Source: Filobasidium wieringae (lineage: Eukaryota; Basidiomycota; Tremellomycetes; Filobasidiales; Filobasidiaceae). Taken from it: 64,000 nt of DNA. Shown here piece by piece: positions 10,927-22,187 of this stretch. The DNA lies in contig BCIV01000010.1 in the NCBI GenBank assembly GCA_001600055.1, positions 124,001-188,000 on the forward strand. Reading direction: 5' to 3'. The notes under the pieces are model-generated. The model was not told where the DNA came from, did no database searches, and saw nothing but the letters and a program-made list of their open reading frames with translations. The first letter of the stretch is position 1, and each line of letters starts with the position of its first letter. Position numbers and translations under genes: made by a program.

Positions 10927-12310
10927 TGTTCGTTTGATTATTTGATACGGTTTGTGTGACAAGAGTTGGTGACCAGGATTGAGTGGAAAGTTGAGAATGT
11001 CAAAGGTTATTGTATAAAGGTGGATACGCCTCGGGAATGTCACTTTACCGGTAAACGAGGGGTATTGCGCTTAGCCGTCGTGCGCTTTTGATACGTATAG
11101 ATCAATTCATTAGCCGGAAATGTGTGATCGATAGCCGGCAGGTCTCATGTGCTACATCGGAGAAGCAGTGACAGCCAAGTGCCTCGTTTGAAGTAGCAGC
11201 TCCTGTTTGCTCGCAGCTGGCTAAGGTCGATCGGTTTTGACGCCTGAATCAGTCGTCCGGTAGTACATTCATCGATTTGCGCGTCCCCGGCTCCCTTTAC
11301 CTGATAAGCTTAACTCTGACCCCTTGTCCACGTTTTATTGACACTCAATCTTGGGTCCTTGGTATACTTGCTTGCATGTCACCGATGCTAGTCTTGTACC
11401 TGTAGATTCTCTATTTGAGGACATGATTGATATCGTCACGAGAATTTCGATAGAACACTGATGAGAGTTCTTAGGGGTCGTAGGTCTATGTTTGGGAGAC
11501 GCAATTATCAATGGCAAGGTGCTTTTCCAGCCATACTTAGAATCCTTCCGTCAGCCCGAAGATATTACGAGAACCGAAACCAATGTGAGGAAGTTGTATT
11601 CAGTCGTAAACATGAGCGCGATCTTAGATTAGCACGCAGGTGCCTACATCAATCTTCCGATATATTTTCAGTACATGCTTGCCCGCCAAGAGAAGATTTG
11701 AGACGTATAATCATCTAATGAATAGAAATCTTCACATACCAGAATTCCATGCACTTCAATGAAGCGAGCATGTTTGGTATATCAAACCTTGATCAGTCAC
11801 CCCTCCTAAGCGTGAAGCATGCCTTCAACATCTCTTGTTCTATGTGCCGCCAAGACAATAGAACATTGCTGTACAGTTATACATAAGTCAGGTAGGCACA
11901 GATACCTCCACTGGACAATGAGCGAGCGTATCCAATTTCCGGACGGACTGTCTTCTGCAGAAGATGAAACATCTACTCCGATTCCGAGCGTTACGTAATT
12001 TTAGGATCCGAAGGGTTGTCAACAAATCAATAACAAAGAATTAGGAAGAGTTTGAACGGCGTCGATCAAGGATCTTCGGTTCATGATTTGACACAGTGCC
12101 ACAGTGACTGCTTCAGCTGCTTGCATAGCCATCGTCTCGCCCATCCGTCTTGTCTTAACATACCATACCGAATAGCCCAAGGAAAAGTTCTCCTCAACTC
12201 CTCCCAAGACCCAGTCACTCGGACCGAATCGCAACCCTGGCTATACCCATAATTAATCAACCTAATCACAACCCTTCCGATCTTTTCGACTATATACCAC
12301 CTCATCTGTC
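10927..12310. other. divergent intergenic region, thiolase to RHO3
   Basis: These 1384 bases separate the thiolase (-) from RHO3 (+). Only short, poorly biased frames occur (for example 11461-11718), and I do not call them. A TATATA at 12290-12295 lies directly before the RHO3 ATG. No RNA gene or repeat was recognised. Confidence 0.4.
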
Positions 12311-13565
12311 ATGCCTTTCTGTATCCCCTCTTCATCGAAGACCCCATCGTATGATCCGTCAAGTCGAAAATCGGGTGAGATGCCTTTTCAACCTTCCGGA
12401 TCAAATGGGAATATCCAAGGAAGGTCTAAGAAGGTGGTGAGTTTCTGACTTTGAGGCAGGACAGAGGCCGTATTACAGAGCTTAGATGGGTCAGGGACTG
12501 ATGATGAAATTCCCTTGCTGTAGTTGAGCCGGAAACTGGTTGTACTGGGCGATGGAGCTTGTGGGAAGGTGAGGCATGCTTATTGATTGCTTGACTCGAG
12601 CGAGCGTCTTCAGAAACTGATCGTGCTGCCATAATTCTAGACCTCGATGTTAACAGTGTTTACCTCAAGTAAGACTGTAAATCCCCCACCTGTCGGAAAT
12701 GCTTCCACTGATCTTTCAATGCATTGTACGACTGATCAGGCTTTTTCCCGACCGACTACGAGCCAACAGGTCAGCCTGCTGTCGTTTACGTCACCAAACA
12801 AGCTCAATGGATTAACTAGATCGTATTCTCAACATCTGCAGTATTCGAAAACTATGTTGAAACCATGACAGTGGATAACCAAACGGTCGAGCTTAGTCTT
12901 TGGGATACAGCCGGTCAAGAAGAGTTCGTACTCTCTGTCCCCCATGCCTTCGCTTCAAATCTTGGCTGATTGCCGAATTCCCTACATCACTGCATATAGG
13001 TTCGACAGGCTGCGTTCCCTTTCATACGCTGATACTCATGTGGTGATGCTCTGTTTCTCGGTGGAACGACCGGAATCGCTGGAGAACATCGAGGCGAAGT
13101 GGTTGGTAGAAGTAGGGCATTACTGTCCTGGCGTAAGAATCATTTTGGTCGGTGAGTTATCTAGTCCTCGTGCGTTATGAGAGAGAGAAAGGGGAGCTAA
13201 TTGTCGATGTGACGGCGATGTGATAGCGTTGAAGTGTGACTTGAGAGGGGATCCGCTGGTCATTCGGAAACTTCAAGAGAAGGGTCATTCGGGGGTGATC
13301 ACATATGATGAGGGACTGGATGTGGCGAAACGGATAAGAGCGACTCGTTATTTAGGTACCTCTCACGGTCTCTTTCCCCCGACTGCTCTAGACTGATCTC
13401 ATTATCCACTCAGAATGCTCGGCGAAAGAAAACAGAGGAGTGCAAGAGGCTATTCAAGAGGCTGCTAGGGTCGCGGTATCTAAAGGAAAACCTGCCCCTA
13501 CACGGACGGGTGATCGAACGGGTGAGAAGGAGAAGAAGGGAGATAAGGGCTGTTTGATCGCTTAA
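12311..13565 (+). CDS. RHO3: Rho-family small GTPase, Rho3 type
   Basis: Eight exons: 12311-12436, 12524-12568, 12640-12667, 12740-12769, 12842-12923, 13000-13151, 13227-13355, 13414-13565; 247 residues. A 45-residue Ser/Lys-rich extension precedes the GTPase fold. Nucleotide motifs are complete: P-loop GDGACGKT (51-58), effector loop [22 protein letters not shown], LKCD in place of NKxD as in other Rho proteins, and CSAKEN. The C-terminus GCLIA is a CaaX box, so prenylation and membrane attachment are expected. The blocks around [30 protein letters not shown] match Rho3 better than Rho1 or Cdc42. Rho3 acts in polarised exocytosis and actin organisation. Exons 3 and 4 are only 28 and 30 bases. 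The fifth donor is GTTCGT, chosen because it gives the conserved EEFDRL. Confidence 0.9.
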
Positions 13566-13959
13566 TCACTTGGGCACGAAGCGAAATGGTGTTATTGATG
13601 GGTTGTATGGTTTAGTAGTACGAATGATCTACATATAAGGATTGTGTTGTGTCAGAGTCTCTTTCCCTGGTAATGTCTACTCTAAGCAGCTTCAACCACT
13701 GGGCAACGTACCAACGATGGCAGAGTCTCGCTCACGTGATGTGCCAAACTCTAAGCACGTGTTCTGAGTTTACGGCTAGCGGAAGCGAAACACGACCACA
13801 GAAAGCGAGGATTATGATTCCGGAATCGGAACAAGAGATCTTCTTTTGATAAAGAAACAACCACTTTGCATTCGACACATTTCTACTCGATCTCCATCAA
13901 CCATCTTGCTCTCCCTTACTCCCTCCTCTATCCCGCACATCGAGACCCATACACACACC
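13566..13959 (+). promoter_or_regulatory. promoter of mannose-6-phosphate isomerase with two E-boxes
   Basis: This 394-base gap holds the RHO3 3' end and the upstream region of the isomerase. Two perfect CACGTG boxes lie at 13733-13738 and 13756-13761, about 200 bases before the ATG, and the leader is CT/CA-rich. CACGTG is bound by bHLH regulators such as Cbf1; which factor binds here is unknown. Confidence 0.35.
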
Positions 13960-15648
13960 ATGTCCACCTTCGAACCCGTATTCAAAATTGCTCCTGGCGT
14001 CCAATCCTACGACTGGGGGAAGATCGGTTCTTCCTCCTTGGCTGCTCAGTACGCAGGGACTTGTATCGAAGGATTCAAGACGGACAACAAGAAGCCTTAT
14101 GCCGAGGTGAGTAGACTCGTTTACGAGATGCGCGAGAGTATAAGTTGCTCGGAGCTGATCATTGATATCCACTATCTGCCAGCTCTGGATGGGTACCCAC
14201 GTAACCCTTCCATCCCACGTTCAATCTACGTCCCAACCCCTCTCCGATCTTCTCGCCTCTGACGCACCCCGTTACTTGTCCAAGAAGATTATTGAAAAGT
14301 ACCCCAACGCCGAGAAGGGTCAACTCCCCTTTTTGTTCAAGGTACTGAGTATTGGAAAGGCGCTCAGTATCCAGGCTCATCCGGATAAGAAGTTGGCTGA
14401 AAAGTTGTTCGCTGAGAGGCCAGAGGTTTACAAAGGTGAGTACATCGCTTCACTCATTTGCTAGCTTATTTGAAGCTCAAAAGAAGATCACGATATTGAC
14501 AGATGACAACCACAAGGTACGATTGCATTGATCATCTGGTGCTTGAATTAACGCTAATCGATAGCTTTTACCACATTGCAGCCCGAAATGGCCATTGCCC
14601 TAACCCCCTTCAGAGGTTTCTGCGGTTTCTTACCTCTTCCGCAACTCCTCTTCCTCCTTAGCACTATTCCCGAGATGAAATCCCTCGTCGGTACCTCTAC
14701 TCTGGACAAACTCGCGTCTTCTCTGGATTTGGGATCTACCGAGCAATTAGACCTCAAGGAGTTGGAGAACACTGCCCAGGATTCGGTAGCCAAAGACGCC
14801 AAGACGGTGGAAATCAACGAAGCCCAGAAATCCGCATTGAAAGAGGTCTTTGAGAACCTCATGACTGCCTCGGACGAACAAGTCAAATCTACCCTCTCCT
14901 CTCTCGTCCAGCGATACACCTCCGAGCCCGCCGGAACCAGTTCTGCCGAGAGGGCCCTCATCTCTCTTGTGCTGGAGCTGAACGAACAGTATCCCGAGGA
15001 TGTGGGTGTGCTTTGTTGTTTCGTCTTGAACGTTGTGGAGCTGGAAGTAGGAAAGAGCGTCTTCTTGGGTGCCGATGAGCCTCATGCTTATATCAGTGGA
15101 GGTGAGTCCAGCTCGGATCGAGTGTGGTTGTTGGGGCCGGACGAAAGATTGACTAACATTTGAGTCAACAGATATCGTTGAATGTATGGCTACTTCCGGT
15201 GAGTTTCGGATTTTGTATTCATCCGAACCACTACATTTGCTGACACACGCGGGTATTGCTCTACAAATAAATAGACAATGTCGTTCGAGCCGGTCTCACT
15301 CCCAAACTTCGCGACGTTGATACCCTCCTCTCCATGCTCACCTACACCTCTGCTCCCTCTCACGCTCAATTGCTCACCACCTCGGAGTTTGGGAAGAAGA
15401 CTGAACTCTTCGACCCCCCCATCGAGGAGTTCTCTGTCCTTCGTACCTACCTCGAAACTCAAGGGGAGAAGGAGGCTCATCGGGGGATCGAGGGACCTTC
15501 GATCTGCATTATAACCGAGGGAAGTGGAGAATTATCGGGAGTCAAGGCGGACAGGGGTGATGTGCTTTTCGTCGCACCGGAGTTTGAGCTGGAGTTGACT
15601 GCGGGTGATAAGGGGATGACCGTTTTCCGAGCTTATGTAGAAGCCTAA
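13960..15648 (+). CDS. PMI40: mannose-6-phosphate isomerase (type I PMI)
   Basis: Six exons: 13960-14106, 14183-14435, 14503-14516, 14582-15101, 15172-15198, 15275-15648; 444 residues, the family norm. It is a zinc enzyme of the cytosol that interconverts fructose-6-phosphate and mannose-6-phosphate, feeding GDP-mannose for N- and O-glycans, GPI anchors and, in capsulate yeasts, mannan. Visible landmarks are YDWG (N-terminal), ELWMGTH, the metal-binding IQAHPDK with Gln113 and His115, the PEMAIALTPF block, GADEPHAY, and the conserved NVVRAGLTPK that carries the catalytic Arg. Exon 3 is a 14-base micro-exon coding for DDNHK, and exon 5 is 27 bases. Both are needed to keep the family sequence continuous. 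A non-conserved Ser/Glu-rich insert occupies about 190-260, as is common in fungal PMI. Confidence 0.95.
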
Positions 15649-16212
15649 GGTTGAGATAATGTACAAGTATGTACTTGGGGTGTAAAAGCTTGTAGAACAT
15701 GAATTTCATACGATAGATGGGTGGCTACAGGTGGAGGGAGGATATTAGGTGGAGGTAGGAGAATAGTCGCCCTTTTGTGCTGTGCAGGTTTACGTTTGTT
15801 GTTGTTATCGCGAGCAATAATTAGAGTGATCCCGCGTTTTGACGCTAAGTTCTCGAGATCTCTTCCACTTTGCTAATTGCTAACGATAGACTAGGCTCAG
15901 AGAGGCTCTTTGTCCGTACCGTTCGTCCACTCCATACACATATTCGATACTCCTAGATTCTCCAACGCAATACATACCAACTATAAGTGATACTACGATC
16001 GCGACTGCGGTCTACAAAGGAACGCCTGCGTGATTTCGATCGGAAATAGCATCCCGTCAAAGTACAAGGGCAAGATCTCTCCGTTCGACTTTTACTACCT
16101 GGATATATATCATGAGCTGTCGATAGAGGCGTTTCCGGAGATCCTCAACAGTAATAGATAGATTGGACATTATACCCGAGTATCAAGGCGATCCGAGAGG
16201 AATTGGAGTGAT
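15649..16212. other. intergenic, PMI to RING protein
   Basis: Both flanking genes are on the plus strand, so this holds the PMI terminator and the RING gene promoter. AT-rich stretches such as GATATATATC near 16103 occur, but no gene, repeat or clear motif was recognised. Confidence 0.35.
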
Positions 16213-18704
16213 ATGAGGACCCAACGTAATACGATCAGGCAGTCGGGATCTGTCTCGATCTTCGGAAAGGGATTGCTCTGCGTCCTTCGTCTATTCTTCC
16301 TTATAGCAACTCTGAAGACTATTCTCCCATCATCGTCTTACAAGAAACTCAACAACTACCTTCCTATCCTAGCCATATCGACCTCCCTAATCGCTTCTCC
16401 AGTATCCGCCTACGTTCCTGCCATTCCAGTAAACGATACCAGTAATCTGAACTTGACGGACGATTCGGGATTGAACTTGAAATGGAACCCTGATGCGGGC
16501 AGTGCTGGAGTCTACGCAGCAAGCGTGTACGTCAATCACCACAGAAAATAGGAACAGAGAGACGGGAAAGGCTGACTCCCTGAACGTTTGATAGATCTTA
16601 TCAGTTGAAATCTGATGTACCGAATATGGGGACGGATATGGTGCGTCGCAAGATCCTACTTCTAACAGCTCGATATCGTAAACTGACACAATGGTCTGCT
16701 TCCTGTAGGGGGCGCTAGTCCATTTCACGGAAGAAGAAGCAGGCGATAATCTCACCACGTCAACCCCATGGATCGCTATGGTAGAATGCAGGAACTGGAG
16801 TAGAGCCAGTGATTATTGGGATATCTTCACGCTGGCTCGTGATAGGGGTGCTGTTGCAGCAGTGAGTTCGAGTCTATAGCAGAACAGGTTTAGACGAAAG
16901 CTGATTCAAGTTACTGGCCTTGCGATAGTTGCTATATACTACAGTCGCACAGGGGTGTTTGATCAATGAGGAATATCTGAACGACTTCGAGAAGCCTTTG
17001 GATGTATTCTCTACGAAGAATAGATACGCCGCCCAGTAAGTCGTTTGTTTTTGGACGATATATGCGGAATGGCACTAACGCTCAGCTCCCGGAAAAGACT
17101 AATCGAGGCGCAATTCAATGCAACTGACAGCCAATACTGGGGATACAATGGTACTCTCCTCAACGCTTCGTACGTATGCGGCACATTGACCTCTTTAGCC
17201 TAGCTAACGTTTCCTTAATAGCGGTACGATCGTCAACGAATCCCTTACAAGCGATACAGTTCCCTCCCGGACATACCTAATCGCTACGCTGGTCGCGAGA
17301 GTCTCGAACGGACAGGCTACGTCTTACCCACCCAACCCTACTCCGACACCAGCTGCTGCAGTGGAAAGTTCCGATAAGAGGAGGTCGGCAGGGATGATCG
17401 TTCTGTACGTTATAGCCGGATCACTGGGTCTACTGATAGTCTCGGTTGTCTTGATCGGGGTGAGTTGTCAGGTTGGAATATTTGTATGGAGATCGAAGAC
17501 TGAGATAGTTCGCTCTTTGACAGGCTGTACGAGCGCTTCTACATCCCGAAGTATATGGGCCCAATGCGGAATTACAAGATCGAACAGCTCCTGCCAGTAC
17601 CGCCGCTGGAATCGGTCACGCTATTTTGGACACTTTCCCTGTGATCAAGTTCAACCGAACTCCAAGAGCGGGCGGAAGAGAAAAGATGGAATACCCATCA
17701 TATTCGACTCCCATGACACGACAACCTAAAGACATTGAAGCCGATTACGCGGAAAGCTCTTTCGAAGCTTCCACGGTGAATCACCTGACACATGCGGAGA
17801 TGGATAGCCCTATGGATGATGTAGAGGACAAGGGGATCGAGATGGATGAACGCAGAGGTTCGAAACGACCGGGATCGGATTCGACCTTGATCGGATCGTC
17901 CTTTTCTGCCAATTACAAGACCGAGATTTCTCCCCCAGTGTCGCCCAGTAAATACGGACAAGTGGCGGCGAACCAGAGTGCCACTGCCGCTAGTAAGGAC
18001 CCGGAGATCGCGGCTGCTGCAAAAGCGTTTGCGGAACAGAGGCGATCCCTGATCCTGAATCAGATGAAGAGGAGATCCGCGGAGCCTACAGCGGAAATAA
18101 ACGCCGTAGCAGGGCCGTCTCTGCCAAGCTCACCAAAGCTCAAAGATATCGGACGGGTACCGGAGGTGGACGAAGCAGACGAAGAGGAAGAAGTCTGTCC
18201 CATTTGTCTACTTGAGTTCGAAGAGGGAGACGATGTGAGGATGTTGCCGTGTCAGCTTGCACATTCTTTCCATAAAGAATGCATAGATCCGTGGTAAGTA
18301 CTGTGAAGAACGCGTTGCTCGAGTGGTGCTAACGTGATCGATCGATTTCATCTGTACAGGCTGCTAGAAGTCTCGTCGAGTTGCCCTCTATGCAGAAAAG
18401 GTTTGTTTCCGTGTGTTCCAGTAGACCTGCGTCGTCGCATCTGACGATTTGAACCTCTTTAGACTTTGCTGCTGCAGCCAACCAATCTCGAGTCGAAGTC
18501 GACGAATCACACGCGATAACACCCCCGACTACGGCAACCGAGAACGATGCGCGCCCTGGGAGATTCGGTAGATACCTTGCCTTTGTCAGACGAGAACGAC
18601 GACGAAATCACGACGACGAAGAAATAAACGGAGAGACCCGAAGAGCGAGAAGACAAAGACGGAGAGAAGAACGGTGGGAACAATCGGGACCCGGAGGTTA
18701 TTAG
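16213..18704 (+). CDS. PA-TM-RING ubiquitin ligase
   Basis: Nine exons: 16213-16526, 16595-16640, 16709-16861, 16929-17035, 17086-17169, 17222-17459, 17524-18293, 18360-18400, 18463-18704; 664 residues. The order is: an N-terminal hydrophobic anchor or signal (about 20-65), a luminal protease-associated-like region with [34 protein letters not shown], one transmembrane helix ending at residue 314 ([20 protein letters not shown]), a long Ser/Glu-rich cytosolic linker, and a RING-H2 finger: Cys539, Cys542, Cys557, His561, His564, Cys567, Cys579, Cys582. The tail is Arg-rich. This is the layout of PA-TM-RING E3 ligases (RNF13/GRAIL, yeast Tul1-like) of endosome, vacuole or Golgi membranes. Substrates are unknown. 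A 41-base exon codes for the last zinc ligand pair. Confidence 0.88.
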
Positions 18705-18990
18705 TCGGGTGCTTTTTTTGTCTTTTGGGAATTCCATTTCTATAATCTTCAAACCAGAATGTATCGAACCCTTTTGAAACAACTTCTAGATCTTTGTGAT
18801 GAATAGATTTCTTTGTAAACGTATGTGAACGTCATGAATGTATGTGGTTCGAGGTCAACGACGATCGAATTGGCTCGCTGAGCGTCTCATCGATTCCGCT
18901 TCCGCAATCCGGGCATGGGAACGTCAGAATTGACCGTGATTCTCGCTTCGTCAAAGATGCTGCCTGAGCGGTGATGAGTTTCAACTTTCG

Positions 18991-21988
18991 ATGGATTTAG
19001 CTTTACGGACAATGGACGAGCAAGTTGGATATGCTCAACATCTCGATTCGTCGGCCCGTTCGATACACGCTGAAGGAAGTGCTGGCCAGCATCGACAGCC
19101 TGACATACCACTTGAATCGTTCACTACACACGGTGAACAAGCTCGAGAAAGAGCCGGGCAAAACGGCAGATCGTTCGCGGGCTGCTTGACTTGTCGAAAG
19201 GCCAAAGTCAAATGTGACGAAGGCAAGCCTAGATGTGGACGGTGTGTACGTCGACAGACGGAGGTAAGTCAGACATTGTTTGTTCCAGGCGATTCCAATG
19301 CTTAGCTTGCGCTCTATTCGCAGTGCGACTACCAAGAACGTCCCAATGCGATTTCAGGAAGAGTCAGAAAGTTTCACAAACGTTCCACGGCTGGGTGTTC
19401 GACTTGTCGAGCTAGAAGAGTCAAGTGTGATGAACGTCCACCGGTTTGTGGGCCATGTGCCAAAAGAGGTTGTCCAGTGAGTTGTATGGTCACGTCAATA
19501 ACGTCTCTAGATACTGACATCGCTAAACAGTGCGGTTTCTCGACCGATACTACTGCTCCTGAACCGCCCGCGACAGCATTACGAGGTTCGACGTTTCAAA
19601 GTTCGAGCAGCAGCGATCGACCATCTTCATCTTCGTGGTTCGCGATGGTCGACCATCCTTCACACCCTCCCACACAACCGGACCCATCCCCATTGTCCCA
19701 TCCACAGGACAACATGCCTTACACCAGCCGACCTAGGAATGTGCCTACATACCAGCAGAATCGGTCAATACAACTGCCAGTAACCAACCAGACGAATCGC
19801 GAACGGCCATTCTCATCATTTGAGCAACCCTTTCTACCTAACTCACAACCTCCTCGTTCAATTGCACGCGCCCAAAGCGGAAGCGGGTACGGACCCATAC
19901 GACCTACCGCTCAACATCTTCCCAGTAGTAACCAGACGAATACGGTTCAACAAGCAACACTGCTGTCTGAACCCCGACATCATCCACCTGGAGGCAGCTG
20001 GGACAAGGTCGTGCGCCAACCACTGGCACCACCTGTCGAGGTGCACGAGCGGTATAAACGGCTTTCGATTGCCCAGAATGAGAGCCGCCTTTATGGTACA
20101 AGCACTATAAAAGAAGAACCAGGAACGAACGTGCCCGAATTTAGGAAGAATCGAGATGAGCCATGTCCGACTCTATCCAAGCCTGGGTTATCACTTGCGA
20201 CTGTACCTCCCCCAGCCATCCCAACCAATATCGTACCCATATCATTCGCTAATCTTTTGAATCACGAACCGATGGTCCTGCGGCACTTTGACGGGTCCGC
20301 CAAGCTGATAAAGGGAGAGCCTCAGAATTATCTGGATTGGGGCAAACAGTTGGATCCGCTTACTTGCTTTTTCCCATTGGAAAGAGACAGGATATTGGTG
20401 AGCCGACTAGATATCAGCACTAGATCGTCCATCTGACCATCGCCGTTGTCTTAGTACCGCCATTTCACTACTGAGACTGTGAATACTATGATCGCGATGG
20501 GTGATCTAGCCGAGATCAACCCGTTCCAATTCTATCTCATCCCGTTGGCACTCGGGAAACCGGCCGGAAGCGATGTCGCTCATGACGCCTTTCGGAAGTC
20601 GATCCTCGCGTTCTCAGCTTACGATCTCGGCTATCGGATAGCTGCTTCGTCAGGGATCTCGAAAGAGCATATACATACCAGTCCGATTGTCCAACTTAGT
20701 GAGGAACTGCGTCTGGAAGCGGGGCAACTGTTGGGCGAGATGCGAAAGAGGCAGTCACACAGAGATGAGCAGATTGCGCATGATCTAGCGCTGGCAACGT
20801 GTGTCGTCCTGTCATTCAGAGACGTGAGTGTTGCTGACTGTACCGATTGAGCACACGGCTGACCATTCTCGACAGCGTGTGGCAGCATCTTCACTATGGA
20901 TCGAGGCTTTGTTGTATGCGGTAAAGCTCGTACGTGGCTATGGCGGTCCCATCGAATGTTTGATGGCGGCGCCATCTGTGAATCGGCGCTTCGTACTCGA
21001 GCAGATGGTTTGTATCGATGTATTTGGTGAGTATGCGTAATGATAAAAGCTGTACCAAACGAATGCTAAGAGGCCTTGCTTTAGCTTCCTGGCTTACGCT
21101 TGATGAGCCTATGATCCTGAAACGGGGATCATTGTGGTGGGAGGTTCCATACGGTGAGTCAACAAGAACACGATCCTTTCCAGACACTCGATCTCACTTA
21201 TGACCGTCACATGCTAGCTGCCAATGCGCCTCGGGCTTTGTATGCACACGTCGAGATCGTATACGGGATAGACCGGCCCATGATGGACTACCTTACGAGA
21301 TTCATGACTTTGTTCTCCGATGGACGTCATACTGCCTTGAACAGAGCTGGGAAACAGTCTCTCGTCGTAGTCCCGTCCACTCCTCAGGAGATGGCGCAGC
21401 GCTGGAGCGACTTCAGAGAAGGGAGCCGGGTGTTGCTCAAGGAGGCGGAAGAATTGGCATATCAAACCAATGGAACCCCGTATCCTGATCGAGTGAGTCA
21501 TCTCGAGTTAGCTTTCGATGAAATCGCTGACAACAGCAATGCAGATCGTCAGCGGGCGTATCCTCTGGCTAGCAAACGTCTCTGTATGGTTGGAGCTCGA
21601 TACTGATGATTCAAAAATGCAAGTCGAGACCGTCAACAACGCCGTCAAGCGGATACACGAGACAATGTTTGAAGCTCTCGGGAGGGGAATGATCACACAG
21701 TAGGTTCAAAAGACAGCCGATTTCACCCTTGTTGACATTCTTTTCTTCCTCTCTCATAGCCTCTCTCTGCCATTCTTATTCGGTGCTTACTTGGCTCGAG
21801 GAGAAGCTCGAGATGAAGTAAAACGAATCCTCGAGCTGTTAGAGCCTTACTGTAGGATGGACTGGGTGACATTGAACCGATATATAGTGGCGGTGTGGAA
21901 CGCCCTTGACACTCCCGGCCTAGAAGTGGACCTAAGCATGTGGCGTCAAATCTATGACGATGCGGGCCTGTTTCTGCCGTATATTTGA
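18991..21988 (+). CDS. transcription factor with two tandem Zn2Cys6 clusters
   Basis: Nine exons: 18991-19263, 19324-19476, 19531-20397, 20455-20823, 20876-21026, 21085-21153, 21218-21492, 21545-21699, 21760-21988; 846 residues. Two complete fungal binuclear clusters follow each other: Cys65, 68, 75, 82, 85, 92 (GCLTCRKAKVKC) and Cys116, 119, 126, 133, 136, 143 (GCSTCRARRVKC). Each has the CysX2CysX6CysX6CysX2CysX6Cys spacing. A phase-0 intron falls exactly before the sixth Cys of each cluster. A Ser/Pro/Gln-rich low-complexity region (about 150-360) leads to an alpha-helical regulatory part resembling Fungal_trans_2-type domains of Zn2Cys6 activators. It is expected to act in the nucleus on DNA. 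Targets are unknown and the neighbours give no hint. The start at 18991 is the first ATG in frame. Confidence 0.9.
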
Positions 21989-22187
21989 AGAAGGAAGCAT
22001 AAAATTGAGCAGAAAGCCACAGAGCACCCTGGATGTCACACACGAGTTGTACCGGATCGGCGTATTATCGTATAACTCGAAATGGCATGAATGCCAAAGG
22101 TACAACACGGAAGATAGTCCACCTCGCTTATCGTTATAGTCGTTAGGACTTCAGGTCAAATCACTCGACGTACAAGAGATTTACCAC

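Noticed and set aside
11461..11718. An 85-codon Arg-rich plus-strand frame between thiolase and RHO3
   Set aside because: It has poor codon bias, no splice sites, and a composition typical of translated intergenic DNA.
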